The notes: generated from the sequence alone by a model not told the origin. DNA of 64,000 nucleotides from Pegoplata infirma (GCA_963921195.1 OY992538.1:1922001-1986000), one strand, 5' to 3'; shown: positions 11,358 to 23,174, numbered from the stretch's first letter. Program-made: numbers and translations.

Positions 11358-11600
11358 CAACAATAATTTAAGAGTGTCATAGTATGATTAAAAATTAAAA
11401 AAAAATCATATTTTGTTTGTAGCAACCATAACGCTTTTGCAGAAATCATGTTATGATCCTAAATAATCTTAAAATTATAATTAAGGACCACTTATAATCG
11501 CTACAAAAATCGTATGATTGCTAGAAACATATAATGATACAATTTTCTATCATAATATCACGCTATTAAATTATGATTGCCACAATCATATCTCTTCTCT
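11358..11600. repeat. short foldback around TATGATT/AATCATA
   Basis: GCAACAATAATTTA near the start is mirrored by AAATTATGATTGCC near 11570, with several TATGATT/AATCATA inversions between. Probably a MITE. Confidence 0.5.
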
Positions 11601-12409
11601 GAGTGTATGATGACATTTTCCATACAGAAAAATTTTTATAATTTGAAATAGTTTTCAAATAAAAAAAATTCTTTAATAATGTCTGGAATTCTGAAACATT
11701 TTCCTATAAAAATATTTATAATAGAAAACTTAACTTGTTTTATTAGAGTGTATGAAAAACATAGAAAAAAGCCATGGGAAATTATTTTTTTTTAGATTTG
11801 TATGTATTTGTAACCTCCGTCTTCAAATGTAACAATAAAAATCATTGAAATCTATATTTTTTCAACACTTTATTTTGAGTTCTTTTGATCATCAAACAAA
11901 AAGCCGAAATACCGCTTTAAGAATATATACGTTAAATTTGTTTTCACAACAATTCGACATCTTAAAATGTATCATAAACTATACAAAAGTCTCGTTTATT
12001 ACCCCTAATAAACAAACAGTAGTCAATATTCGACAAGTTACCCATCATAAAAGATAATAAACTAACAAGTGCAATTTGTTTGTGTTTTTGAATGAAGATG
12101 AAAATTGTATCTTCTAAAGATTAAATTTAATGTGGATTTATTCTAGACCATGGTCTCTTCAGTTTTTGTTTTTAATATTTTAAAAAATTCGTCAATAAAA
12201 TTAAATTACGGGAAAGTAGTCTGGCACACGCTTCGTCGGAAACGACCTTAACATCAAGTTGCGAACATATTATACATATTATGTCTACTATATTTCAATG
12301 AAAATTCAAATCTTTATCAGATCCGTTTTTAAAAAATAGCATTTAAAAGTCAAAAAGTTTACATTTTATGCAAATTAAAAAATCAAAATGAACTAATGAA
12401 CAATTTAGC
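11601..12409. other. unassigned sequence
   Basis: No gene was found. The 70-codon frame at 11845-12057 has no supporting motif. Confidence 0.3.
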
Positions 12410-12790
12410 TGCATGAACGAAAATATCTAAAAGAGCTGGTAAATTTACGAGAATTCTTGTAAGCTGTATTTCGCCAAAAAAGTTGTAAATTTACAATTTT
12501 ATTGGTAAAAATCTTGTAAAATTACAAAAAAAGCTAGTAATTTCTTCTAGGAATTCTTGTAAAATAGGAGGTAGCAAAAAATCTAGTAAAGTCTTGAAAC
12601 CTCCTTGTAAGTGTTATCGCGTCAAAAAAATTGTAAAATTACAATTTTATTGGTAAAAAGCTTGTAAAATTACAATATTATTTGTAAGAAGCTTGTACAA
12701 TTACAAGGACTTTTTGTCAAATAGGAGGTAGCAAAAAAAAATTACAAACTTTTCTCGTAATTTTATTAGGTTTTTTTGAGTGCATTTCTG
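12410..12790. repeat. TTGTAAAATTACAA-rich MITE-like block
   Basis: Repeated palindromic units (TTGTAAAATTACAA, TTGTAAATTTACAA) separated by ATTGGTAAAAA spacers, ending TTTTTTTGAGTGCA. It resembles the interior of the TA MITEs but has no clear left end. Confidence 0.45.
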
Positions 12791-14596
12791 CGGTGACAGG
12801 ACGTAATCCCCACGGACATTATCCCCATAACGCAAATACGAATACTGGTCATAATCCCCATATTAGTTGAGGAGACTATGACCCTTGCCAAAACGATCAT
12901 CGTCCCAATGGTGGTCATGCCCATTCCTTGTTGGGAATACGACCGAAATTTGTTCGGTCATAACCCCCATTCATACTATGTGGACTAACAAGGAAGGTCG
13001 GCCACAGGGCACCCACCGATTGTCCTGAAACTTGCATATAGGAAAGAGGGGAGCAAAATAAGATTTACCTGTTTTTCTATAGCTGCCCAATTTCACATTC
13101 AGCGGGTCAAAGTTGAGGGGTAAAAACGGGATTTTTTCGTTTTTTTATGAATTTTTCCCATTTATTCAAAAGAAACTACAGTGACTGTCACTAATATTCG
13201 GTTTTTTATTTAAGTACCAAAAAAGTAGACAAAACATATTGTAAAATATGAAAAGAACGGAGCTATTATTTTTCTTTTGTTATAGTGTCTCAAACATATA
13301 ATGTATCACTATATATTAGATATCAATTCTATAAGGATTGAGCTAATATTATATGAGATACGAGGGTCGCGCTGAAAAATGAATTATTTATAGACATTTT
13401 TTAAAAAAATTTTAAAAAATATTTCTAAGTCGATTTCTTCCAAGATCAAACATTAAGAATTTAAAAAATAGTCCAAAAATTTATATTCAGCTCTCAGCTA
13501 ATTTTTCCAACTACCCAAACAAAAACTAAAATTTTTTAAATACAGTACAAGAAATCCATCATTTTTGACCTCCATTTCTTTTGACCACCAGTTTTTTTAA
13601 AACAAAGAAAATATTTTATTGTTTAATAATTTTAGTTGACCTAAGTGTATTGTAATGAGATATGAAAATAATTAAACATTTCCTTTCTTTACAAAAAATT
13701 GGTGGTCAAAAGAAATGGAGGTCAAAAATTATGGATTTCTTGTACTGTATTTAAAAAATTTTAGTTTTTGTTTGGGTTTCTGGGTTTCTGAAAATTTCTG
13801 AACTATTTTTAAAATTTTTAATGTTTGATCTTGGAAGAAATCGACTTAGAAATATTTTTGAAATTTTTTTTAAAAAATGTGTATAAATAATTCACTTTTC
13901 AGCGCGACCCTCGTATCTCATCTAATATTTGCTCAATCCTTATAGAATTGACATCTAATATATAGTGATACATTATGTGTTTGAGACACTATCACAAAAG
14001 AAAAATAATAGAGCCGTTCTTTTCATATTTTACAATATGTTTTGTCTACTTTTTGGTACTTAAATAAAAAACCGAATATTAGTGACAGTCACTGTATATA
14101 AATATTTTATACAGGTCGAAAGGTTTTTTTAAGGCCTATCCAAAGGTGTATCGGTCGTGTCCAAACTCGGCTTCGTTAAGTTCGTTATCGTGAAAAATGT
14201 GTAATCGTTGGGGTAGTTTATATGGAGATGTATATACGTACGACCGCAAAAATCATATTAATAATCTCTATCAAAATTAAGTTGACCCCTATTTTTTTGT
14301 TTGCCGAAATTCCTGCTAGTTCAGCTTTTATACAGATTTTCCCGAAAGCCATTATTTTTTCATAAGGTGGCAAACCTTTTTTAAATTTGAGATTGGAGAG
14401 CTAAAAGAAACAGAAGACATACCCCCTTTAATGGGGACTATGGCCATTGGTTACGCGGTCATTATACCCATAAATCTTGGAATTATGTCCAGTTTTTATT
14501 TATTGAGATTATGTCCAAATTATTTTCGGTCATAGTCCCTACCCGAAATTCGGTAATATTCCCCATAACGGAAATGGGGATTATGTCATGTCACCG
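12791..14596. mobile_element. outer foldback/TIR element, host of a nested MITE
   Basis: The termini are inverted: CGGTGACAGGACGTAATCCC at the left and (reversed) CGGTGACATGACATAATCCC at the right. Repeated CCCCATAACG and TTCGGTCATA motifs lie inside both ends. A complete TA MITE (13179-14094) sits in the middle. No transposase is visible and no convincing target duplication was found. Confidence 0.7.
13179..14094. mobile_element. TA-flanked long-TIR foldback (mariner-type MITE)
   Basis: The ends are CAGTGACTGTCACTAATATT and its inverted match AATATTAGTGACAGTCACTG, with TA outside each (13177-13178, 14095-14096). Both arms are about 400 bp and nearly perfect inverses (GTACCAAAAAGTAGACAAAA, TATAGAATTGATATCTAATA, ACGAGGGTCGCGCTG). 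The centre near 13600-13690 is the hairpin loop. There is no open frame of note. Confidence 0.85.
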
Positions 14597-14936
14597 ATTT
14601 TAGCATCTTTAGCATCAAGGTAATGTAAAATTGGTAATTGTTTTAAAAATCCACATAAGCAATTTAATTATTTTTAAACATAATTGAATTGAATACTGTT
14701 GCTTTCAGTTATTTGGCTTATTCAGCAATTTACTCTACGTATCTTGACTACCTGTTTTATTTATGAAACAATATTCAATGATGATGAAGATGATGATTTT
14801 GCACCTACACTCGCAAGTAAACATTACATAAAATATATGAATAATGCATTTTCTTTGTAACTTGATTTCTACCTTTACAAAACAAGTGATCACTGAGAAT
14901 TGGTTGGTACATGTTTACATACATATAGCTCATTTA
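14597..14936. other. unassigned sequence
   Basis: A TGATGATGAAGATGATGAT run lies near 14780. No gene is supported. Confidence 0.3.
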
Positions 14937-15195
14937 CTTGCATAGTGCTATAACTCAAAAAAACGTGACTTATGAAATAATGATACAGAATTGTTCGTTA
15001 TATCATTCTTTATATTGTGTCGAAAATTCGCATTAATATCTTTTAAACTCACCGTTTGAGAAGAGAACACGCCATTATTACATTTTCTATATACCGGCCT
15101 CCTTCAATGGTAATCCAGATTCAATTGTAAACTTTAAACGTGTTTTCTGCAAAATCAAATATTTTAAGTAATGCCACTATGCAAGTAAATGAGCG
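14937..15195. mobile_element. ~260-bp MITE, CGCTCATTTACTTG family, copy 2
   Basis: Direct-orientation relative of 11078-11345 with the same inverted ends and interior, flanked by ATAT on both sides. Confidence 0.75.
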
Positions 15196-16460
15196 ATATG
15201 TAACCTGTACTATCTTCCCTATGATTCCATTAAGAAAAGGTTAAAGAAATAGCATTTGTCGTCATAGAGGCGTGAGTTCACAACTACTAGCGATGAGCAA
15301 ATGTTTGATTTAGCTAAAAATTATTACAAATGTATTTTTTTTTTTTGTTAATTTTCAATACGAAAGAGTTGAAATACAAATAAAAACGTATTTTTTTTTT
15401 GTACTTCTTCAGTTTTATTTTGAACAATTTGTTTGTTGATTTGGTACAAAAAAAAAAAAAGAATTGATCACATGTATGTGTTAAAAAATTCCCGGACTGT
15501 CTAACAGACTGAACGAACGACAGACTGCCGCTTTAAAGAAGTAAGTAAATCTTAAATATCGACTTCTTCACGATTTTTAAATAAATGTATCCATAGATGG
15601 GACTAAGAAATTAAGGAAAAATGCCTGCGAATTTTGAACTCTTGCCCAAAACATTAAATCATGATAATGTTTTGCGGAACCCAATTTTTTTTTAGAAAAA
15701 ATAATGTTATATTACTTTGCTATTCCATGCAAAACGAATTGAAATATCAGTCGAGGACCCCATTAAAAAACAAAAAGAGCTGTACATTTCGTAAGTGAGT
15801 GCAAAAATAAGTGCAAAAAATTGTTTTTACATTTTGGAGAGTATAAAAGATTCGGCACCAAAAAATATAACTCTCTCACTTGTTTTATGTACATTTGATA
15901 AACAAATGGAAAATTTTTATGCGAAAAGCTTAGACTTGGTGAAAAAGTAGTTTTGGTAAAAAAAATATTTTTTTTTTACGAAAAACAAAATTATGTCAAA
16001 AAAATTTATTGAATTTGGAAAATTTACAATTTTCTTCTTCTAATGCTCAATGAGCGTAAAGTTTAATAGGTATTAATATTTGTGTTTTGAACAATAACGA
16101 TTGCCATTTTAATTCACTATGCTACTTGTAGTATAGGGTTTATATATTTGCAAAATTGTCTTCACAACGGAATCTGACAAAATCCGGAAGTAGTGTTTTG
16201 CAAGTCCTGCGTAAATCACCAACAAAAATCAAAATATAATTTTTGATATATATAACAACTTCACTTTTTTAAACAAATTTTCAAAAAATTTCTACCTCCA
16301 ATTTCTGAGAATTCCTTATAATAAAGTACAAGCTTTATTTTTTAGTACAAGCTTTTTTGTAGTGAGTGCGGTAATAGAAAATTCCCATCTATGGTATGCA
16401 GTATATCGTCATGCGCGGGTACAAGGGGGTGGGGAAGGGAACATTTCCTTCACCCCCAGA
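15196..16460. other. mostly single-copy sequence
   Basis: No protein-coding feature is seen. A less AT-rich patch at about 15490-15540 (ACTGAACGAACGACAG, CTGCCGCTTTAAAG) runs straight into GTAAGTAAAT, a good donor. It could be a non-coding 5' exon but lacks a convincing acceptor. Confidence 0.3.
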
Positions 16461-16524
16461 CCAATTTTTTAAAAAAAAAAGAAAAAAAAAAAATGAGAAA
16501 ATAAAGAAAAGAAGGCATGTATAT

Positions 16525-18174
16525 TAGGGCGTTTCATGAAAAACTTTTTTTTGATTTTTGCTACTCTTGAAGCGGAATATGAATTCTTATGGCCTAAAAG
16601 ATTTTTGAGATTTTTTTCAGATTTTTTGCGGGCCGGGATCAACTCGCTCAAATCGATTTTATGCTAAAAATTGGGTTATAAAACATAATTTTTTATTTTT
16701 TTTTTGTTATGGTGCCTTGTTTTTACAAAAGTGGATAAATTACTTCAAAATATTGCTAGCCTCCTAAAAAAAATATTCGCGGTAAAAATGATAAGGTCAA
16801 AGGTCAATAATTTGACCTTAAAAGTAAAAATTTTGAATTTTCCAACTTCAAAGCTCAATAACTTAAGAAATATGCAACGTAGGTTCGTGATGTTGACACC
16901 GTTTAATAGATATTTTAAATACCTTTCATTTAAATCCAAAATGAAGTCTGTCATTTTAATATAAGTATTAAAAAAATTAAAAAAACTAACTTAACCCATT
17001 TTTTTTCTTACATTTCACATGAGCTTAACCAACAAGTACATATGTTAGTATCTTATTAATCGGTAGAATGTCTGAGAATAGATAACTTATCATTTATGTT
17101 TATGCGTTATGTGGTCTTATACCGATATTTCGATGTGTTACACACGGAATGCCAAAGTGAGTTTACAAAGAATGAGAATGACTTTCAAAACTTACTAATT
17201 AATGTTGATAATAGTAGAAAAATTATACCTAATGTAAACAAAAATGTTGTTTAAAAAGCGTTAGCGAAAGCTGTTTGAATATGCTACTACTTTGGCACAA
17301 AATTACTTAAGAATTGTTTGGCTTTATATATTTTGTGTGAAAACAAATTGTGTTTTAGATTTAATTTTTATGTATTGTAATTTTGAATACATTTTCAGAA
17401 TATTTATTATAATATTGTTATGCTTTTGATAATATTGTTATTCTTTTGATTTTGTATGATACATATTCATAAAAATATATTCTTGCTTTTTTGCTCATAA
17501 AAATTTGTATACCCTCTAACCAGAGTATGGGGGTAAACTCACTTTGGCATTCCGTGTGTAACACATCGAAATATCGGTATAGGACCACATAACGCATATA
17601 CATGAATGATAAGTTATCTATTCTCAGACATTCTACCGATTAATAAGATACTAACATATGTACTTGTTGGTTAAGCTCATGTGAAATGTAAGAAAAAAAA
17701 ATGGGTTAAGTTAGTTTTTTTAATTTTTTTAATACTTCTACTAAAATGACAGACGTCATTTTGGATTTAAATGAAAGGTATTTAAAATGTCTATTAAACG
17801 GTGTCAACATCACGAACCTACGTTGCATATTTCTTAAGTTATTGAGCTTTGAAGTTGGAAAATTCAAAATTTTTACTTTTAAGGTCAAATTATTGACCTT
17901 TGACCGTATCATTTTTACCGCTAATATTTTTTTTAGGAGGCTAGCAATATTTTGAAGTAATTTATCCACTTTTGTAAAAACAAGGCACCATAACAAAAAA
18001 AAATAAAAAATTATGTTTTATAACCTAATTTTTAGCATAAAATCGATTTGAGCGAGTTGATCCCGGCCCGCCAAAAATCTGAAAAAAATCTCAAAAATCT
18101 TTTAGGCCATAAGAATTCATATTCCGCTTCAAGATTAGTAAAAATCAAAAAAAAGTTTTTGATGAAACGCTCTA
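16525..18174. mobile_element. 1.65-kb hAT-type foldback with ~640-bp arms
   Basis: A perfect 8-bp duplication ATGTATAT lies at 16517-16524 and 18175-18182. The ends are TAGGGCGTTTCAT and (reversed) TAGAGCGTTTCAT. The arms (16525-17165 and 17537-18174) are nearly perfect inverses; the same ~85-codon frame appears at 16704-16964 and, on the other strand, 17706-17996 with only a few differences. It is a repeat by-product, not a gene. Mini-me-like tail motifs (CGATATTTCGATGTGTTACA) lie at the inner ends of the arms. Confidence 0.85.
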
Positions 18175-18182
18175 ATGTATAT

Positions 18183-18750
18183 ATAATGTATTTCTATAGA
18201 AATTTTCTAAAAAAATTTCACAGGGGAAAAAAAATCTTTAAATCCGAAAAAATTTTCTGAAAAAAAATCAGAAAATTTTTTTTAGAAAAAATTGGAAATT
18301 TTTATAGAAAAAATCTGAAAATATTTAAAGAAAAAATCTGATTTTTTTTGTTAAAGAAATGGGGAAAAAGTATCGAAATCCGATAAATGTTTTTAGATAA
18401 ATCTAAAAATTTTTCATAGAAATTTTCAAAGGGAAAAATCTTGTTCCAAAATAAAATTTAGAAAATATCTATTGTAATTCAGAAATTCAAATTACTATTA
18501 AGAAATCACAATGGAAATTCACAGGAATGTTACTTAATATTAAAAAATGTAAAAAACAGGGAAAAACGTATCGAAATCCGAGAAATTTTCAAGAAAAAAA
18601 TTTGAAAATTTTTTATAGAAATTTTTAAGGGTATATACAAAAATCTGAAAATTTTCTATAAAAAAAGATCTGCCGATCTGGAGAAAGAGAAAGAATGAGT
18701 TTTTTATGTGGAAAGAAATTTTGTAAACTTGAAAACTTTGGTACAAAAAA
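18183..18750. repeat. degenerate TCTGAAAATTTT/TATAGAAATTTT repeats
   Basis: Drifting repeats of AAAATCTGAAAATTTT with TTTCTATAGAAA-like blocks, similar in flavour to the satellite at 32400-33990 but more decayed. Confidence 0.45.
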
Positions 18751-18758
18751 ATTACTTG

Positions 18759-18965
18759 CACTCACATAACAAATACGGTTGTCACAACCGTAATTTTTCC
18801 AACCTCATTTTTGAGGTTGTTCTAACCGGTCGTTCGGTTTTTACAACTACATTTCGGCTGTCACAATAGTTTTGTGGTTGCCATACCTGTACTGAGGTTG
18901 TGACAACCTCCTACATGAGGTTGGAGTATTGACGGTTGTGGCAACCGGATTTGTTATGCGAGTGT
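18759..18965. mobile_element. 207-bp MITE with GGTTGTGACAACC motifs
   Basis: The inverted ends are CACTCACATAACAAATACGG and (reversed) CACTCGCATAACAAATCCGG. The inside is built of AACCTCA/TGAGGTT and GGTTGTCACAACC palindromes. The right flank is TA, the left flank TG. No coding region. Confidence 0.75.
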
Positions 18966-19177
18966 ACAGTTTCTTTTGCATAGAAAATTTACTGGATCTA
19001 AATTTGTTATACATTAAAAATCTTCATCTACTACATGGAAATAGAAAAAACATCTAAAAATCTAAAAAATCTTACGTCTGATTTTGAATTTTTTTTTCAA
19101 AATTTCACAGAATCGGAAAATTTTTGTTTATGAAAATGTTGCACAAAATAAAAGTGTCTTTAAATTTGATTTTTTTT
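18966..19177. other. unassigned AT-rich sequence
   Basis: Nothing was recognised. Confidence 0.3.
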
Positions 19178-19265
19178 TATACCCTCCACTCTAGTGATAG
19201 AGGGTATATATAATAAGTTTGTCATATAGTTTGTAACACCTCGAAAAATTGGTCTGGGAGCAATA
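19178..19265 (-). repeat. mini-me/DINE-like 3' end fragment
   Basis: It contains the terminal hairpin TACCCTCCACTCTAGTGATA with GAGGGTA, then ATATATAATAAGTTTGTCAT and GTTTGTAACACCTCGAAA. This is the reverse complement of the tail at 49270-49345. Confidence 0.65.
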
Positions 19266-19842
19266 AAGTATATTCGGACAATTGTCAACAACTTTTAGTA
19301 TTTAAAAATATGTCGATTTTTTTTCGTGGCACATTGATAAGTCTTTGTAGGTTATTAACATTATAATTAAGTAATTTAAAGCCGCCCACGTGCATAAATT
19401 AGAGCGATCGCAACCCAACACTATGGCAGTTTAAAGTTAACATTTTTTAAAAAATTTACAAAATTACACTTTTTTCCAAAGTTTAACAAATGTTTTTCAC
19501 GTTAGAAAATTTTCACGTGTAGAAAACTATAACGTAAAAAGGCAATTTTCGACGGGAATCGAAAATTCTTTTTAATGTAAAAAAAAACTTCCTACCCAAA
19601 CTCAAAAGCTGTACCCGCCACTGATGTTGTGAATCAGTGTTTAGTTTAGATTTTTAATTTGTATTTAGTTTTGAATGTTTACATCAGAGAGTTTTAAGAA
19701 TGAATTCTATTTTAATAAATTATTAAAAAAAACTTTTATCAGCGTTCTGCATCGATATGTGTTTTGTAATAAAGATTTTCACGCACACCAGATTTTTTTT
19801 TTAAATATTATAGTTACTAATTGAAATTTTTTTTAAATATTA
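19266..19842. other. unassigned sequence
   Basis: No gene is seen. A 16-bp block TTTTTTTTAAATATTA is duplicated just before the following foldback (see 19843-20912). Confidence 0.3.
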
Positions 19843-20912
19843 CACCGTCCGACACACTTTTGTACACATGGACCAGACCGAAAAATTCTGAAAGTAGGGC
19901 TGAAACTTAAATACACGTGTCTTCCAGTTTTTCTAGATCAATTCGTGTTTTTGCGAAAAACGCCAATAAAAAAAGTTGTATTTTTCCAAAGTAGTGTGAA
20001 ATAAATCGAAAAATTTATTAAATCTACTTGTCAGCTATATAATGTTTGAAGATATCCTTAGTAAAATTTAAAGACTGCTCTTTTCGTGGAATATATTAAC
20101 CCTCTATCTCCCATTTTTGGGGTCATTTATGTCCTCATTTCTAATGTTCTCCTAGAAAACCATTAAATCATGCATTTAAAGGGTTAAAATGTTCTACAAA
20201 AATGTTCTGCACCAAATTTCACTAGAAGTTGTCAAAAGCCAATAATTTGTGCGATGTTAGCAAAATGCTCAAAAAAGTAAAATTGTAAATATGTGTGGTG
20301 TAACACAATTTAATAAAATATGATACTTTACAATTTTACTTTTTTAAGCATTTTGCTAACATCTTACGAAGTTTTGGTCTTTGACAACCCCTAGTGAATT
20401 TGAATGCAAAAGATTTTTGTGGAACATTTTAACCCTTTAAACTCACGATTTAATGCTTTTCTAGGTGAGTATTTGAAATAAGAACAAAAATTAACCCTAA
20501 AAATTGCAGATAGAGGGTTAATATATTCCAAGAAAAGAACCATCATTAAATTCTACTGAACTTATCTGTTAACACTATTTTTCTCAGAAGTAAATTTTCC
20601 ATATTTTTTCGACTTATTTCAAACTTCTTTTGTGAAACACAATTTAACATTATATTTTTTTTTGCATTTTCGCGAAAAACGCGAATTGATTTAAAAAACC
20701 TGAGAGATACGGGAATGTTATTTTTATACCCACTTTCTGACTGTAGTGAATTTTTTCTAAAGTGCGAAAATTTTTTTTTTTGCATTTTTCGCTAAAACGC
20801 GAATTGATCTAAAAAAACTGGGAGACACGGGTGTTTTATTTTCGGCCGTACTCTCAGAATTTTTTAGTCCGGTTCATGTGTACAGCCAAAATTTGAAATT
20901 TGTGGGACGGTG
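19843..20912. mobile_element. 1.07-kb foldback, CACCGTCC ends, TTA flanks
   Basis: The termini CACCGTCCGACACA and (reversed) CACCGTCCCACAAA are flanked by TTA on both sides (19840-19842, 20913-20915). The arms match inside the ends: GTACACATGGACCAGAC against GTCCGGTTCATGTGTAC, the GATCAATTCGTGTTTTTGCG region, and TTAACCCTCTATCT against AGATAGAGGGTTAA. A second, partial family member lies at about 26930-27655. No transposase. A TTA duplication could indicate the PIF/Harbinger group, but the termini do not settle it. Confidence 0.75.
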
Positions 20913-20915
20913 TTA

Positions 20916-21079
20916 TAGTTACTAATTGAAATTCTAAGGACCCACATTGTCTTTCCGCCAGGGCCAACAAGTGTTGTTGTGGTTAAGTATTCGTATTCGT
21001 ATTGTTTTCTTGAAAGGAATTAAAAATTAAAATTCATAAAACTTTACAAACAATCCTTTTCTTATATGTCTGTCAAATT
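20916..21079. other. unassigned sequence
   Basis: It begins with TAGTTACTAATTGAAATT, which also occurs just left of the foldback at 19811. Confidence 0.35.
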
Positions 21080-21440
21080 GCAAACGATACCGTTATGGTA
21101 TCATCGAGTTATCACATATTGTACGAAGTGTTTTCGTTCTTAATGTACCATTCCTTATCATATCGTTTTTTCATTAAAATATGATATAGTTTTCGCTATC
21201 GATAAATCCAGCCATAAAAATAGTGAAATCGCCATTTTCCAGAATTTATCGAAAAACTATCATTGTTCCAGGCGATAACGATATCGTTTCGATATGAAAA
21301 TGTGATATCGTTTTCGCTATCGAAATTTCTAGGAATGACGATAGAAAAATCGTGTAAAATTCGAAAATGGAATCATAATTTATATTTAAGGTGGCACCGT
21401 AATCGGTGACATACAAGTGATTTAAAAATGTTTTCGCTAT
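21080..21440. repeat. GATAACGATATCG-rich inverted motifs
   Basis: Repeated CGATATCGTTT, CGCTATCG and TGATATCG motifs in both orientations suggest a decayed MITE. No clean ends. Confidence 0.4.
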
Positions 21441-23174
21441 CACTTTTCATTATTTGGTTTATTGGGCTATAAACAAAATTGTTAAAACAGTAAAAAGTCT
21501 CGTCACTCCTCATACAGGATCTACAGAATTCATTGTTTCTTAAAGCTTAATTCACAATAACAAAAAAGGGAATAAATTCCTTACAATATCTGAAACATAT
21601 GAATGCTTTTTCATAATTCGGATTTTGAGAACAAAAAAAAAAAACTTACGATCGTTGTTCTTTTTGCTGTACATTTCTATTTGTTGAGTTAGCAGTCAGT
21701 AGTGGAAAAAAAGTAGTAAGTAGTATGTATGTTTCTAATTGTTGTATGTATGTTCCTATGTGTGGATGGATAAATTTGTATGTACGATTATGTTATGGCA
21801 GCAAAACTAACCCCTTTTTAACGTTTTGTGAAATAACACAGGTTTAAAATCTCACCTTTTCGACGTTTCTTTCTTCAACAGTCACTAAACGGACTGACTG
21901 ACTGAAATTTGTTGTTGTTTATTTGTATCTTTTATTTTTTTTTGTTATTTTATTTGAATTTACATTTGTTTTATAGCGAGATATATTTTTTTTTGTTAAA
22001 CATTTCTACAGATGAGTATATTTTTTAGTGTTAATGTATCTGTGTGTATAGGTTTGTTTGTGTGATGTGTTATCCATTTTTTTTCTACTGGTGTTTTTGG
22101 CATCTTTTGAATGACAGGTTGTTGAAAAATTCAATTTACGTTAACATTTCAGTTAAGTGCGATACATACGCGCGACGGCATCATTCCATTATTATTTAAA
22201 GACGGATTTCGGAATATAAAAATAAAATTTTCGTGTGATTGTGTTTTTTTTTTTGCCATACCTAATAAAAAGTTTTTTCTGTGTGTGTGAATGTGTGTGT
22301 ACAGGGGCTTTTTTGTGAAATAATAATAATAACGACTTAAAGAAAATAAAAATATTTAAAAAATAATTGCTATAATAATACATATGTTTAATAAGTAATA
22401 ACAAATATTTTCAATTATAAAAAACAAATAGAAACCATCTCAAAAAATTAAATAAGATATAAAAAATTTGCAGACTAAATAAAAAAAAAGTAAATTACAA
22501 CATCTACCTTCTACGACAATATTTTAATTAGTAAGCAACTTAACATATCGAGCCACTGTTTTCAAAATATTGTAAGTCTTATGAATGCGCATTTATCTTT
22601 AAATTTTCTTTCGTTGCAATTTTAAAAGAATCATCTCCTGCGAAACAAAACAGTGCTGATGTTTGACGATTTTTGGCAATTCGGGATTAAGGAATTCAGA
22701 TATTGAAAACTGTACAAAATATAGTAAAAGAATCTTAGAACCAGCTTTTAAAAAACAAGCAAAAATCTATGTTTAGCAGAGTAATCGAATTTCATTACAA
22801 AACTAAATTAGTAAATTGTGGCACTATTAAAACTTGGGCGGAATTAAGTCGGTTATGTAAAATTTGTGTATAATACACATAAATTCTGCTGCAGTTATCC
22901 ACACACCTCAATCTTTATAACAGCCAATTTATAGCAATAAAGCGTTTAATTATTTTTTGTGGAAAATATCTTTAAAGTGACTTCTTTAAGAAGAAATTTT
23001 TAAACAAAGGATCACAAAAAAAGAACTGAGAAAATTTCGACGCCATTGAAGAGTATTATACAAACTAAAGTTTATTTCTTATTGCTTTTCATTTGTAAAA
23101 TTACTCCCTCTTTCCTAAAAATATAGTGGAATAGGAACTCAATTACTAAATACTCTGATTCAATTACTTCCCAG
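21441..23174. other. single-copy block with a possible minus-strand promoter/5' exon
   Basis: It lacks the repeat families that fill the rest of the window and has locally higher complexity (for example GATACATACGCGCGACGG near 22160, and TG/CA runs near 22280). Splice donors on the minus strand occur at 21649 (GTAAGT) and 21855 (GTGAGA). See the separate candidate exon entry. Confidence 0.35.
21650..21674 (-). CDS. candidate first coding exon (speculative)
   Basis: On the minus strand an ATG at 21674, with the AT-rich context AGAAATG, opens a short frame MYSKKNND that runs into C|GTAAGT. Upstream there is a pyrimidine run, a CTAAC branch-point-like site and, further up (21856), another donor AAAAG|GTGAG. 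That donor is preceded by repeated TCAGT initiator-like motifs near 21890-21905. Together this looks like the 5' end of a gene with a short non-coding first exon. No protein family can be recognised from eight residues and no partner exon was identified. It may be a chance arrangement in AT-rich DNA. Confidence 0.2.

Noticed and set aside
16704..16964. An 86-residue protein duplicated at 17706-17996 on the other strand
   Set aside because: The duplicate is the mirror arm of a hAT-type palindrome. Shadow frames exist on both strands and no domain is present.
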